A stretch of 8,859 nt of DNA. Origin: an uncultured Anaerolineales bacterium. Its GTDB lineage: Bacteria; Chloroflexota; Anaerolineae; Anaerolineales; Villigracilaceae. Location of the stretch: the NCBI GenBank assembly GCA_937928015.1, contig CALFXA010000140.1, forward strand, positions 1 to 8,859. The letters are read 5' to 3'. The notes below the pieces were generated by a model. It ran no database searches. It worked only from the letters and a program-made list of their open reading frames with translations, and had not been told where the DNA came from. Positions 1-5,652 of this stretch are shown here, piece by piece; within the stretch, counting starts at the first letter, position 1, and every line of letters begins with the position of its first letter. A program made the position numbers and the translations under genes.

Positions 1-48
1 CGAGATATCCACTCGTGACTGGAGTTCAGACGTGTGCTCTTCCGATCT
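1..48 (+). other. Illumina adapter carry-over (P7 end, index, read-2 adapter)
   Basis: Bases 15-48 match the Illumina TruSeq read-2 adapter (begins GTGACTGGAGTTCAG, ends CTCTTCCGATCT). They are preceded by CGAGAT (1-6), the end of the P7 primer, and by an 8-base index ATCCACTC (7-14), the reverse complement of GAGTGGAT. This is library-construction sequence left at a contig end. It creates an artificial open frame starting with GTG at 15 whose first eleven residues (MTGVQTCALPI) are adapter translation. Biological sequence starts at or near base 49. Confidence 0.98.
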
Positions 49-218
49 GTGACATGGGCGATGGTGCGGGCCGCTACATCGCCAGCACGGTCGAGGAGTA
101 TCAGGCCTTCCGCCTGAAATACAGCTCGCGAGCCTACGAAGTGCTGGAAACCGTCCGCGAGATGGACAAGGCAGCCGCCCAGGAATGGCCGAATCCACTG
201 CAACAGAGGCTGATGTGA
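49..218 (+). CDS. Hypothetical protein, 5'-truncated, joined to adapter
   Basis: This is the 3' part of a gene whose beginning is lost at the contig end. The codon spanning 48-50 is part adapter, and reliable codons start at 51 (Asp-Met-Gly-Asp-Gly). About 55 residues remain, soluble and mostly helical in character, with the C-terminal segment AFRLKYSSRAYEVLETVREM followed by a charged, Gln-rich tail ending QQRLM. No domain is recognisable. The stop TGA (216-218) overlaps the GTG at 215 of the next gene, so this is the upstream member of a translationally coupled series. Met-53 is in frame but has no ribosome site before it, so it should not be taken as the start. Function unknown. Confidence 0.6.
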
Positions 219-532
219 AAAAAATCCTGTACCACGCTTTTATGACCCTGGCCATGATCAGTGCGCTGGCCGCCTTGGGATTGTCCTGCTACTGGCTTGG
301 CCATCTTGACGGCGCTCTGGATCCAGCCCGCGAAGTAGAGCGCGCCATGTGCCTGAGCGGAGAGACCGCATTGCGCGTGTCGCCGACTGGATACATCCTG
401 GCCACGATCCCCGCAGACGCTCAGATCTGGCTCATGGACCTGGACCTGCCGTTTGCCCACGTGGCCTACTACGAAGGCGGCAGCTGGATCGAGGGCACGA
501 TCACCGCATCCACTCTGGAGGTGTGCCGATGA
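215..532 (+). CDS. Small single-pass membrane protein, unknown function
   Basis: A protein of 105 residues if started at GTG 215. That start overlaps the previous stop as GTGA and has AGAGG about six bases upstream. An in-frame ATG at 185 would add ten residues but lacks a good ribosome site. Residues 8-28 form one hydrophobic helix (FMTLAMISALAALGLSCYWLG) after a short basic N-terminus (MKK), so it is either an uncleaved anchor or a signal peptide. The rest is a small, probably extracytoplasmic domain containing Cys46 and Cys104, which could form a disulfide. I do not recognise the family. It is coupled on both sides, ending in ATGA with the next gene. A role at the membrane is inferred only from the helix. 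Confidence 0.65.
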   Translation: MKKILYHAFMTLAMISALAALGLSCYWLGHLDGALDPAREVERAMCLSGETALRVSPTGYILATIPADAQIWLMDLDLPFAHVAYYEGGSWIEGTITASTLEVCR

Positions 533-780
533 CGAAGGGCACCGCCGTGAAGGTGATCGAGGTCAAGCAGGCCCCAACACTTGGCGACCCCGCCATGATC
601 AGCGGGATCCGCGACAGGGCTGCCGCCGAGGCCTGGGGCACGAAGCACGGCTATGTGACCGTGTACTTCCTGGCCAGCAGGCAGCGCGTGTATGCCGAAC
701 GCATGCAGGCCGTCGCTGCGCAGGCTGCAGCCCTCGAAGCGCGATCCGAGCAGCTGGTGCTGTTCGCGGAGGGCAAATGA
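529..780 (+). CDS. Hypothetical small soluble protein (83 aa)
   Basis: Starts at ATG 529, overlapping the previous stop as ATGA, with GGAGG seven bases upstream. The open frame extends upstream to 349, but that part is a shadow of the preceding gene. The product is soluble. A short beta-rich start (TAVKVIEVKQAP) is followed by a segment reading AAAEAWGTKHGYVTVYFLAS. An Ala/Gln/Glu-rich amphipathic helix, likely a short coiled coil, covers residues about 53-78. No known motif is seen. Its size and coupling are typical of accessory genes in phages and conjugative elements. Function unknown. Confidence 0.65.
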   Translation: MTKGTAVKVIEVKQAPTLGDPAMISGIRDRAAAEAWGTKHGYVTVYFLASRQRVYAERMQAVAAQAAALEARSEQLVLFAEGK

Positions 781-965
781 AATACCTGCTCGGCCAGTGG
801 GACCGTGCGCGACTGATCGGCAAGGAACTGCGCACCGAAGACGGCTGGCTCACGATCAAGGCCGCTGAAGATGGGTGCAGAACCATCATATTGACCCTGT
901 CCGACGATTCAACCGTCGAGATCGGGATCTGGGAAGAAGTGGAGATTCGCGATGGACAAAAATAA
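777..965 (+). CDS. Hypothetical small protein (62 aa)
   Basis: Starts at ATG 777, an ATGA overlap with the previous stop, with GGAGGG-like purines just upstream. The frame is open from 453, but the upstream part overlaps another gene and is not expected to be used. The 62-residue product is acidic at the C-terminus and looks like a small beta-barrel or beta-sheet protein, with alternating hydrophobic strands such as GWLTIKAAED, CRTIILTLSD and STVEIGIWEEVEI. No motif identifies a function. Its last 14 bases overlap the next gene, which again suggests coupled translation. Confidence 0.6.
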   Translation: MKYLLGQWDRARLIGKELRTEDGWLTIKAAEDGCRTIILTLSDDSTVEIGIWEEVEIRDGQK

Positions 966-1173
966 TGGCAGTCACGGTTTGGCTGGCGCGTTCCTGCGCG
1001 CGGCAACGGCCGATATCCCTACAGCGCACTTTGTTGGTTTGGATATGGGAGCCAAGCCCGACCGCACGGTCGTGGTGTGTCAATTGGAATGCACGGAATG
1101 CAGGATCGTCACGCCGCATGAACTGCTGCATGGCCGCTGGTCCTGCGTGTGCTGCGGGACGCTGAGCAAGTAA
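952..1173 (+). CDS. Zn-ribbon-like small protein (73 aa)
   Basis: Starts at ATG 952 inside the end of the previous gene, with a purine-rich GTGGAG ribosome site about eight bases upstream. The C-terminal half carries two CxxC knuckles, Cys47/Cys50 and Cys65/Cys68, about 14 residues apart, which is the layout of a zinc ribbon. The middle reads HFVGLDMGAKPDRTVVV, like the DxxxxPDRTVxV stretch seen in small phage accessory proteins. A zinc-stabilised nucleic-acid- or protein-binding role is plausible but not shown. Stop TAA lies 11 bases before the next start. The function is unknown. Confidence 0.65.
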   Translation: MDKNNGSHGLAGAFLRAATADIPTAHFVGLDMGAKPDRTVVVCQLECTECRIVTPHELLHGRWSCVCCGTLSK

Positions 1174-1184
1174 GGCGGTGAGAA

Positions 1185-1517
1185 ATGAAGAAAGTTCACT
1201 TCAATTCTTTTGGTGACTCTTTAGGCCGTACATACGCCAATTGTGGAAAGCCTTTGGCCCACCTAGAGTCGACCGATTTGCCAGAAGAGATCACGTGCCA
1301 GTCATGCCGCAATATCGCCTCAGATACTGCTGCACACCGTGTCTATGACCTCTCGCATAAACTAGCCGCGTTCGTTCGTACCATCGAATTCAAGCAATCC
1401 GATGACCCAAATATCACGCTGGTCAAGGCCGATCAGTGGGCGCAAGTCGGGATCCTGCTTTCCAAGATAAAAGAACAGGAAGACATTTGCAAGAAGCTAG
1501 GCAGAGCCTACTTATAA
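1185..1517 (+). CDS. Small protein with a CxxC knuckle, phage-like (110 aa)
   Basis: Starts at ATG 1185 after AGGCGGTGAGAA. The N-terminal part has Cys20 (NCGKP) and Cys38-x2-Cys41 (TCQSCR). This resembles small phage proteins with a 'LCGRP ... VTCxxC' arrangement that probably bind one zinc with an additional His (His5 or His26 are candidates). The C-terminal part (about 47-106) is helical and ends in a charged Lys/Glu-rich helix. The gene is visibly richer in A and T and uses more codons such as AAA, AAT and TTT than its neighbours, which suggests separate acquisition. Function unknown; comparison with the phage family is from memory of the pattern and not from a search. Confidence 0.65.
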   Translation: MKKVHFNSFGDSLGRTYANCGKPLAHLESTDLPEEITCQSCRNIASDTAAHRVYDLSHKLAAFVRTIEFKQSDDPNITLVKADQWAQVGILLSKIKEQEDICKKLGRAYL

Positions 1518-1533
1518 GGCTCGAAAGGACGAT

Positions 1534-1968
1534 ATGTCGACGCTAATCCTTGTGATTGCCTTGTTGATCGTGTTGGTCTTTGGCGTGGTCTCGGCGATGA
1601 GCGCTTATGCATCCGCCCGCCAGGCCGACGCTGTGATCGAGACCGCCCGCGTGGCGCAGGTCAACGCCGTGGGTAACCTGATCACCATCCTGGCGCTGAT
1701 CTTTGCGATCGTCCTGCTGGTGGCGTTGATCGTGGCTGCCCTGTGGTGGATGAGCCAGAAGAACAGGTCCAGGGCGTATGCAGGATACAACCAGCGTGCG
1801 CCAGTGCAAGTGCAAACGCCGCCCGTCGACATCAACATGCTGATGCAGTTGGAAATGCTGCGCACCCTGCGCTCGTTCCACCAGCCGACTCAGCCTCTGT
1901 TGACCGATGGAAATGCCGACGAGGCACAAGGTGAACAGGTCGATTTTCCTCAATGGCTGCGGAGGTAG
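1534..1968 (+). CDS. Two-TM membrane protein, unknown function (144 aa)
   Basis: Starts at ATG 1534 with GAAAGGA seven bases upstream. Two strongly hydrophobic helices are clear: residues about 3-24 (ILVIALLIVLVFGVVSAM) and 47-73 (GNLITILALIFAIVLLVALI). They are separated by a short Ala/Val-rich segment. A basic stretch (KNRSRAY) follows the second helix and suggests a cytoplasmic C-terminal tail (about 75-144) rich in Gln and Pro. It ends five bases inside a GGAGGTAGGC ribosome site for the lipoprotein gene. Placed immediately before the lipoprotein and the FtsK-like ATPase, it may be part of a membrane assembly for that motor. No family recognised. Confidence 0.75.
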   Translation: MSTLILVIALLIVLVFGVVSAMSAYASARQADAVIETARVAQVNAVGNLITILALIFAIVLLVALIVAALWWMSQKNRSRAYAGYNQRAPVQVQTPPVDINMLMQLEMLRTLRSFHQPTQPLLTDGNADEAQGEQVDFPQWLRR

Positions 1969-1970
1969 GC

Positions 1971-2843
1971 ATGAAGGCGATTTGGATGATCCTCCCCCTG
2001 ATGCTACTGGCTGCGTGCGTGCCGATGGAAACGCCCACCAATGATCTGTACGCAGATGCTCAGAGTTCGCGTGCCACGATGATCGTCGCTGAGCAGGACC
2101 TTACCTCCACGGCAGGAGCGCCCATCACGAACATCACTGAGACGGCTGCGGCGCTGATCGTGGCTCAGACAAAAAATAGCATCGATGGAACTTCTACGGC
2201 AATTCTATGGACCCCGACTCCAAGCCAGACCCCGACGATCACTCCCACGCCTACCCCGAACGCCACCGCCACGCTGACTTTTGCTCAGTTGGAGGCAGAC
2301 AGGCAGAAGATATTCAACGATACCCAGCGGGACAACCTCGAACTGGAACGCCAGCGCAGCATGAATACCTTCTGGGCTGTCCTGCCTGGCATCGTCTTTG
2401 CCATTGTGGCCGTGGTGCTGATCCTTGGCTTGATCTGGCTTGCCCGCCGCGAACAGTTCCGCCCAGTGCCCGTCGATCCGCGCGGGAACCTCCTGCCGAT
2501 CATGGACTATGTGAACGGAACAGTCACAGATGTGGATCGGGCCCCCAATTACCTGAGTGGAACGACACGCAAGGACCTGCCTGCCTTGCCTGCCGTCACG
2601 TCCAGCCGACAGGATGGTGTGACAGAGCGGGATCAGACGGTCGACCTGATCACACGCGGGCTACCCAGCAGTGGCGCAAGCCAACCCGAGCGGAAGAAGA
2701 TCGTGCAGCAACATGCCGCCGCGCTCGGTGCTGGGACCAACCTGCAGAACCGTTTCAGACTGCTCAGCGATGGAAGCGGGCTGGACGTCATCGATGCCGA
2801 GATCATCCAAACGCTGGATAACGACTGGAAGGAGACCCGATGA
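1971..2843 (+). CDS. Lipoprotein with Thr-Pro linker, TM helix and cytoplasmic tail
   Basis: 290 residues from ATG 1971, chosen because GGAGG lies five bases upstream and the start gives an ideal lipoprotein signal. An in-frame ATG at 1953 would put six residues before it. Residues 1-16 form a signal peptide with lipobox Leu13-Ala-Ala-Cys16. A Thr/Pro-rich spacer covers about 80-103 (TPTPSQTPTITPTPT), a style common in Chloroflexota surface proteins. A charged, probably coiled-coil segment follows (104-132), then a single TM helix (135-158) closed by Arg-Arg, and a soluble tail of about 130 residues (159-290). If the signal is processed, the N-terminal part is outside and the tail inside. The gene is ATGA-coupled to the FtsK-like ATPase, which itself has no TM helix, so a docking role is inferred. 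An unusual combination; family unknown. Confidence 0.8.
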   Translation: MKAIWMILPLMLLAACVPMETPTNDLYADAQSSRATMIVAEQDLTSTAGAPITNITETAAALIVAQTKNSIDGTSTAILWTPTPSQTPTITPTPTPNATATLTFAQLEADRQKIFNDTQRDNLELERQRSMNTFWAVLPGIVFAIVAVVLILGLIWLARREQFRPVPVDPRGNLLPIMDYVNGTVTDVDRAPNYLSGTTRKDLPALPAVTSSRQDGVTERDQTVDLITRGLPSSGASQPERKKIVQQHAAALGAGTNLQNRFRLLSDGSGLDVIDAEIIQTLDNDWKETR

Positions 2844-4120
2844 ACGCAATCACTCCATACAACTTTCCTGAGCAGGTCGCCTGGAAGACCCTGGCATTGC
2901 TGGCCGAACGCAAGGTGATGTTGTATTCCTCGGGTGTGGCATTCTACGTCTGGCAGCGCGAGGAGAGGATCGTGGTGGCTTTTGACCCATCCGCCGTTCA
3001 AGTCGAGCGCATCGATCAGGCTTTTGCACATGTGCTCTCGACACGCCTGCATGGACGCCGCGTGGTGCGCACCAACAGCCGCGGTTTGTTCCTGCAGATT
3101 GGGCTGGATATCCCTGCCGCCGAGATGCCGCTTACCGCGCAACCGCTCGATATGAGCCGACAGGCTACGCCCTGGCACATGCCGATCGGTGTGACAACGC
3201 GCGGCCCGTTGTGGATCAGCCTGCTCGATGCCGACTCGATCCTGATCGGCGGCAGCCGTGGCGGTGGGAAGAGCGGCCTGACCCACGGCATGCTTCAGGC
3301 GCTCCTGCATGGCGGGAGTACCGAGGTGTACGCTACAGACGGGAAGCGTGGTGCTGAGTTTGGGCGCTATATCGGGCATCCGAGGTTTCACTTCATGGCT
3401 GACCCGAAGAAAGGCCTCTCCAGCCTGTCCCTGGAATTGGCACACCGCCTCGACGTTCTGACCAAAAGCGGCTATCCCAACATCCTCATGCATAACAGAG
3501 CAGGGGAGGAGTTAATCACGCCCATTGCGCTGTTTGTGGACGAGATCGCGGAACTGGATGATGCCACGAAGGAACTGATCAAGGGCATGGTGAAGTTGTA
3601 CCGCGCTTCTGGGCTGTACCCGATCCTGGCTACCAATGACCCGACTCAGTCTTCCATCCTGATGAAAACGAACCTCAGCACCCGCATTTGTTTCCGTGTG
3701 CCGTCCTGGAATGACAGCATGACGGTTCTTGGCGCGAAGGGTGCAGAAGACCTACCGCAGGCTGAGCCTGACAAGCCTGGGCGTGGAATGATCGTCTGGC
3801 ATGGCCGCCTGACCCAGTTCATGCCGTATGTGATTACCTGGCCTACACCTTCCGAGGATGCACGCAGGCAGTTGGCTGATCATCTGAGCGAGCTTGCCCA
3901 GCCGAATACAGCCGCAGCGGATGCAGACTCCGAACGGATCCTCGCACTGGCAACTGCTGGAAAGAACGAAGCGGCCATCATCCGCGAGGTCTGGGGCATT
4001 ACGGGAGGCGGATCCTTCTACAAGCGGCAGGCGCAGGTGCGCGAGATTTTGTCGAAAAAAGGCACTTCTTCTTCTTCCAACCCACCTTTTGGCCTGCAAA
4101 ATGGCCTGGAAGTGGCCTAG
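2840..4120 (+). CDS. FtsK/SpoIIIE-type DNA translocase ATPase, compact
   Basis: 426 residues, ATG at 2840 in an ATGA overlap with the lipoprotein gene. A non-membrane N-terminal domain of about 130 residues precedes a RecA-fold motor. The Walker A loop is G138-SRGG-G143-K144-S145 and the Walker B strand is IALFVDE with Asp234-Glu235. After the ATPase core, residues about 365-405 form a likely winged helix-turn-helix (NEAAIIREVWGITGGG ... REILSKK), comparable in position to the FtsK gamma or TraB DNA-reading domain. FtsK-family motors use ATP to pump double-stranded DNA and read short polar repeats. This one is far shorter than chromosomal FtsK and lacks its TM segments. The last 20 codons hold the inverted triplet repeat described at 4065-4133. 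It could serve plasmid partition, conjugative transfer like actinomycete TraB/TraSA, or phage DNA handling; context does not decide. Confidence 0.88.
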   Translation: MNAITPYNFPEQVAWKTLALLAERKVMLYSSGVAFYVWQREERIVVAFDPSAVQVERIDQAFAHVLSTRLHGRRVVRTNSRGLFLQIGLDIPAAEMPLTAQPLDMSRQATPWHMPIGVTTRGPLWISLLDADSILIGGSRGGGKSGLTHGMLQALLHGGSTEVYATDGKRGAEFGRYIGHPRFHFMADPKKGLSSLSLELAHRLDVLTKSGYPNILMHNRAGEELITPIALFVDEIAELDDATKELIKGMVKLYRASGLYPILATNDPTQSSILMKTNLSTRICFRVPSWNDSMTVLGAKGAEDLPQAEPDKPGRGMIVWHGRLTQFMPYVITWPTPSEDARRQLADHLSELAQPNTAAADADSERILALATAGKNEAAIIREVWGITGGGSFYKRQAQVREILSKKGTSSSSNPPFGLQNGLEVA

Positions 4121-4133
4121 GAAGAAGAAGAAG
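4065..4133. repeat. Inverted (CTT)n/(AAG)n repeat across the translocase stop codon
   Basis: CTTCTTCTTCTTCC at 4065-4078 is the exact reverse complement of GGAAGAAGAAGAAG at 4120-4133, giving a 14-bp stem with a 41-base loop; the AAG run continues to 4136. The loop contains TGGCCT three times (4090, 4102, 4113, about one helical turn apart) and a small TTTTG/CAAAA hairpin (4087-4101). The stop codon TAG (4118-4120) touches the right arm. The right arm is purine-rich and lies just before the next start, so it may also act in translation initiation. Possible roles are a cis site for the motor, a transcript-stability hairpin or an attenuator. A classical terminator is unlikely because no T tract follows. 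Confidence 0.8.
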
Positions 4134-4147
4134 AAGAGAAATTGACC

Positions 4148-4495
4148 ATGTATGACACCATCGATGATGTCCATACTGATCCGCGCAGCCTGTGGTTGGC
4201 TGAGGTGCGCGAAGAGGCTGCGGCCGCCAACCCACTCCGTGGATATTGTGAACGAGTCTACTTCGAGCGCACCACCTGCAAGCGGCGTAGTGGATCCAAA
4301 AAGGGTAAAGCGCGCAGGCGCAAGACGCGCGAGGTCGAGCTGCTCAGGTTCCTGCCATCTGGGCGTTGTGTGGCAGTCCGTGATCTCGATACGCCAGGAC
4401 TCGATGCGCTGGCTGAAGAAGCGCTCAATGGCCATCACATCCCGCCGCACATGACACCTGGTCAGTTATTTCTGGATTACTTCCGCCAGTTATGA
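4148..4495 (+). CDS. Hypothetical basic protein (115 aa)
   Basis: Start taken as ATG 4148. A TTG at 4142 in the same frame is possible, and the purine tract GAAGAAGAGAAA just upstream would serve either. The product has an acidic N-terminus, then a strongly basic patch at residues 41-61 (RTTCKRRSGSKKGKARRRK) that could contact nucleic acid. A C-terminal part of about 50 residues starts with EVELLRFLPSG and ends LFLDYFRQL. Three Cys residues (34, 44, 74) are scattered and do not form an obvious zinc site. Not recognised. It stands between the translocase and the next small gene with spacing of 12-30 bases, so it is likely co-transcribed with both. Confidence 0.65.
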   Translation: MYDTIDDVHTDPRSLWLAEVREEAAAANPLRGYCERVYFERTTCKRRSGSKKGKARRRKTREVELLRFLPSGRCVAVRDLDTPGLDALAEEALNGHHIPPHMTPGQLFLDYFRQL

Positions 4496-4507
4496 AAGGA
4501 GCAGTTT

Positions 4508-4723
4508 ATGAAGACAAAAGAGTTCGTTGAGTTGGTCGCCAAAATGCGCGAAGAACAGCGCGCTTATTACTCGCTGAAAGGTGCCTACCCCATCGAGGCA
4601 GGCAAGCGCCTGATCCAGGCCAAGACGCTGGAGCGCCAGGTGGATGCGGTGTTGAAGCAGGGACTCGAACCTGACGGGCCGACCGCCGTCCAGCCGCAGC
4701 AGGATGGGCTGTTCCCTGCTTGA
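4508..4723 (+). CDS. Small helical protein, phage-like (71 aa)
   Basis: Starts at ATG 4508 with AAAGGAG eight bases upstream. The body (KEFVELVAKMREEQRAYYSLK ... LIQAKTLERQVDAVL, written here in two pieces) is a pair of amphipathic helices with the 'MRxxQxxYY ... AKxLExxVD' pattern seen in many small phage and mobile-element proteins, followed by a Pro/Gln-rich tail. It has no Cys, no TM helix and no catalytic motif. The role of that family is not known to me. After its stop there are 53 non-coding bases before the next gene. Confidence 0.65.
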   Translation: MKTKEFVELVAKMREEQRAYYSLKGAYPIEAGKRLIQAKTLERQVDAVLKQGLEPDGPTAVQPQQDGLFPA

Positions 4724-4776
4724 CTTCCTGGCCGACCTGCGGCCCTCTGTGACGAAATTCATGCAAAGGAGCGAAT

Positions 4777-5652
4777 ATGGAAAAACTGATGCGTAAGGCC
4801 CCAATTGCCGCCGTGCTGGTGGCCCTGATCATCCAGGTCGAGCGGGTGACCGAGTTTGGAGGCCGACTGAATGCTGGTCCGCTGGCGATGGTGTTCGCCA
4901 TCTTCCTGGGGGGCGTGATCTTCGTGCTCAGCTATTGGTCCGAGCGGGCCAGGTACGAGGTCACAGCTCAGCCAGAGGACAAAGCACGTTACTCCCAGCA
5001 AATGCGGATGAAACGCCTGCACGACGAGGTTGGCAGATCGGTCTGGGGGTGGCTGGTGATCTTCATGTTGATCGACGGCGGTCTCAACCTTGCCGAGACC
5101 TGGCTGGCTTTGCCAGAGAAGGCGGAGGCGGTATTGAGGGCGGGCGCCCTCGCTTATGGCATCTTCCCGACGCTGGCTGCGCTGGGCCTGGGGCGCCTGC
5201 AGTCGAGCCTGGATCGCCTGCCGACCGCGCCAACCAAGAAAACCACGCTGGCAGGCCTGTTCGACGCGATCTTGCGCAAGCTGGAAACCCGCGTAGAGCA
5301 AGGCGAGGCGCAAGGCAAGCAAGCTGAGCAAGTTGCCCCCGTTGCCCCGCAAGCCTTGCCTGCAAGCGAGGAGGGACTTGCGCAAGTTGCCCCCGCAACA
5401 CCTGCAAGCAGTGACAAGGGCTTGCGCAAGTTGCCCCTGCAAGACGCGGAGTTGCTTGTCATCTGGGAGCAAGACCCGCAAGCAAGTGACAGCAAGGTTG
5501 CGCAAGTTGCTGGTGTGAGCCGACAAGCCATCCAGCAACGCCGTGAGCGCTTGCAGGCAAGCGGTGCAATCCGAAAAACCGACCAAGGGATCCAGATTGT
5601 GGCGGTTTCGCTGGCTGACGCGATGGCTGATGTCAGGAAGGAGCAGGCATGA
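4777..5652 (+). CDS. Four-TM membrane protein with C-terminal HTH
   Basis: 291 residues from ATG 4777, preceded by AAAGGAG. The N-terminal half is membrane-embedded, with hydrophobic helices at about 8-22, 36-54, 90-112 and 121-140 and a basic loop between helices 2 and 3. A long Gln/Ala/Pro-rich linker (170-220) follows. The C-terminus (about 222-275) looks like a winged helix-turn-helix: DAELLVIWEQDP, then SKVAQVAGVSRQAIQQRRER, then ASGAIRKTDQGIQIV. A membrane domain fused to a DNA reader recalls DUF2637/Spd-like proteins of actinomycete conjugative elements, but I cannot confirm homology. The DNA encoding linker and HTH is the GCAAG array at 5271-5561, so the protein might bind its own gene. 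It is ATGA-coupled to the initiator-like gene. Likely roles: tethering the origin to the membrane, partition, or regulation of the next gene. Confidence 0.75.
   Translation: MEKLMRKAPIAAVLVALIIQVERVTEFGGRLNAGPLAMVFAIFLGGVIFVLSYWSERARYEVTAQPEDKARYSQQMRMKRLHDEVGRSVWGWLVIFMLIDGGLNLAETWLALPEKAEAVLRAGALAYGIFPTLAALGLGRLQSSLDRLPTAPTKKTTLAGLFDAILRKLETRVEQGEAQGKQAEQVAPVAPQALPASEEGLAQVAPATPASSDKGLRKLPLQDAELLVIWEQDPQASDSKVAQVAGVSRQAIQQRRERLQASGAIRKTDQGIQIVAVSLADAMADVRKEQA
5271..5561. repeat. Dense GCAAG array with TTGCGCAA palindromes (iteron-like)
   Basis: Within about 290 bases I count GCAAG 18 times on the + strand (e.g. 5276, 5298, 5310, 5328, 5382, 5404, 5426, 5469, 5502, 5557) and CTTGC five times. 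Four copies of the palindrome TTGCGCAA occur at 5272, 5378, 5422 and 5498. Three of these continue as TTGCGCAAGTTGC (5378-5390, 5422-5434, 5498-5510), and a related GCAAGTTGCCCCC lies at 5328-5340. The GCAAGTTG word is read as x-Gln-Val-Ala at 5328, 5382 and 5502 but as Arg-Lys-Leu at 5426, that is, in a different codon frame. The repeat is therefore conserved as DNA and not as protein. Position just upstream of an initiator-like gene suggests an origin, a protein-binding array or a translocase recognition site. Confidence 0.85.

Noticed and set aside
15..218. An open frame starting with GTG at base 15
   Set aside because: The first eleven codons are Illumina adapter and codon 12 is chimeric; only the part from base 49 onward is biological.
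1021..1080. VGLDMGAKPDRTVVV as a RuvC or terminase-nuclease active site
   Set aside because: The protein is only 73 residues and lacks the other acidic motifs; the segment is better seen as a small phage-protein pattern.
2200..2290. Thr-Pro codon repeat in the lipoprotein gene as a DNA-level repeat
   Set aside because: The repetition follows a single codon frame (Thr-Pro) with variable third bases, so it is explained by the peptide spacer.
2633..3493. 286-codon minus-strand frame opposite the lipoprotein/translocase junction
   Set aside because: It is antisense to the Walker A region of the FtsK-like gene and shows no coherent domain.
4724..4776. GGCCG/CGGCC hairpin (4730-4744) in the longest non-coding gap, as a possible terminator
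   Set aside because: The stem is only 5 bp, no T tract follows, and the next gene has its own ribosome site within the same gene run. I see no promoter in the gap either.
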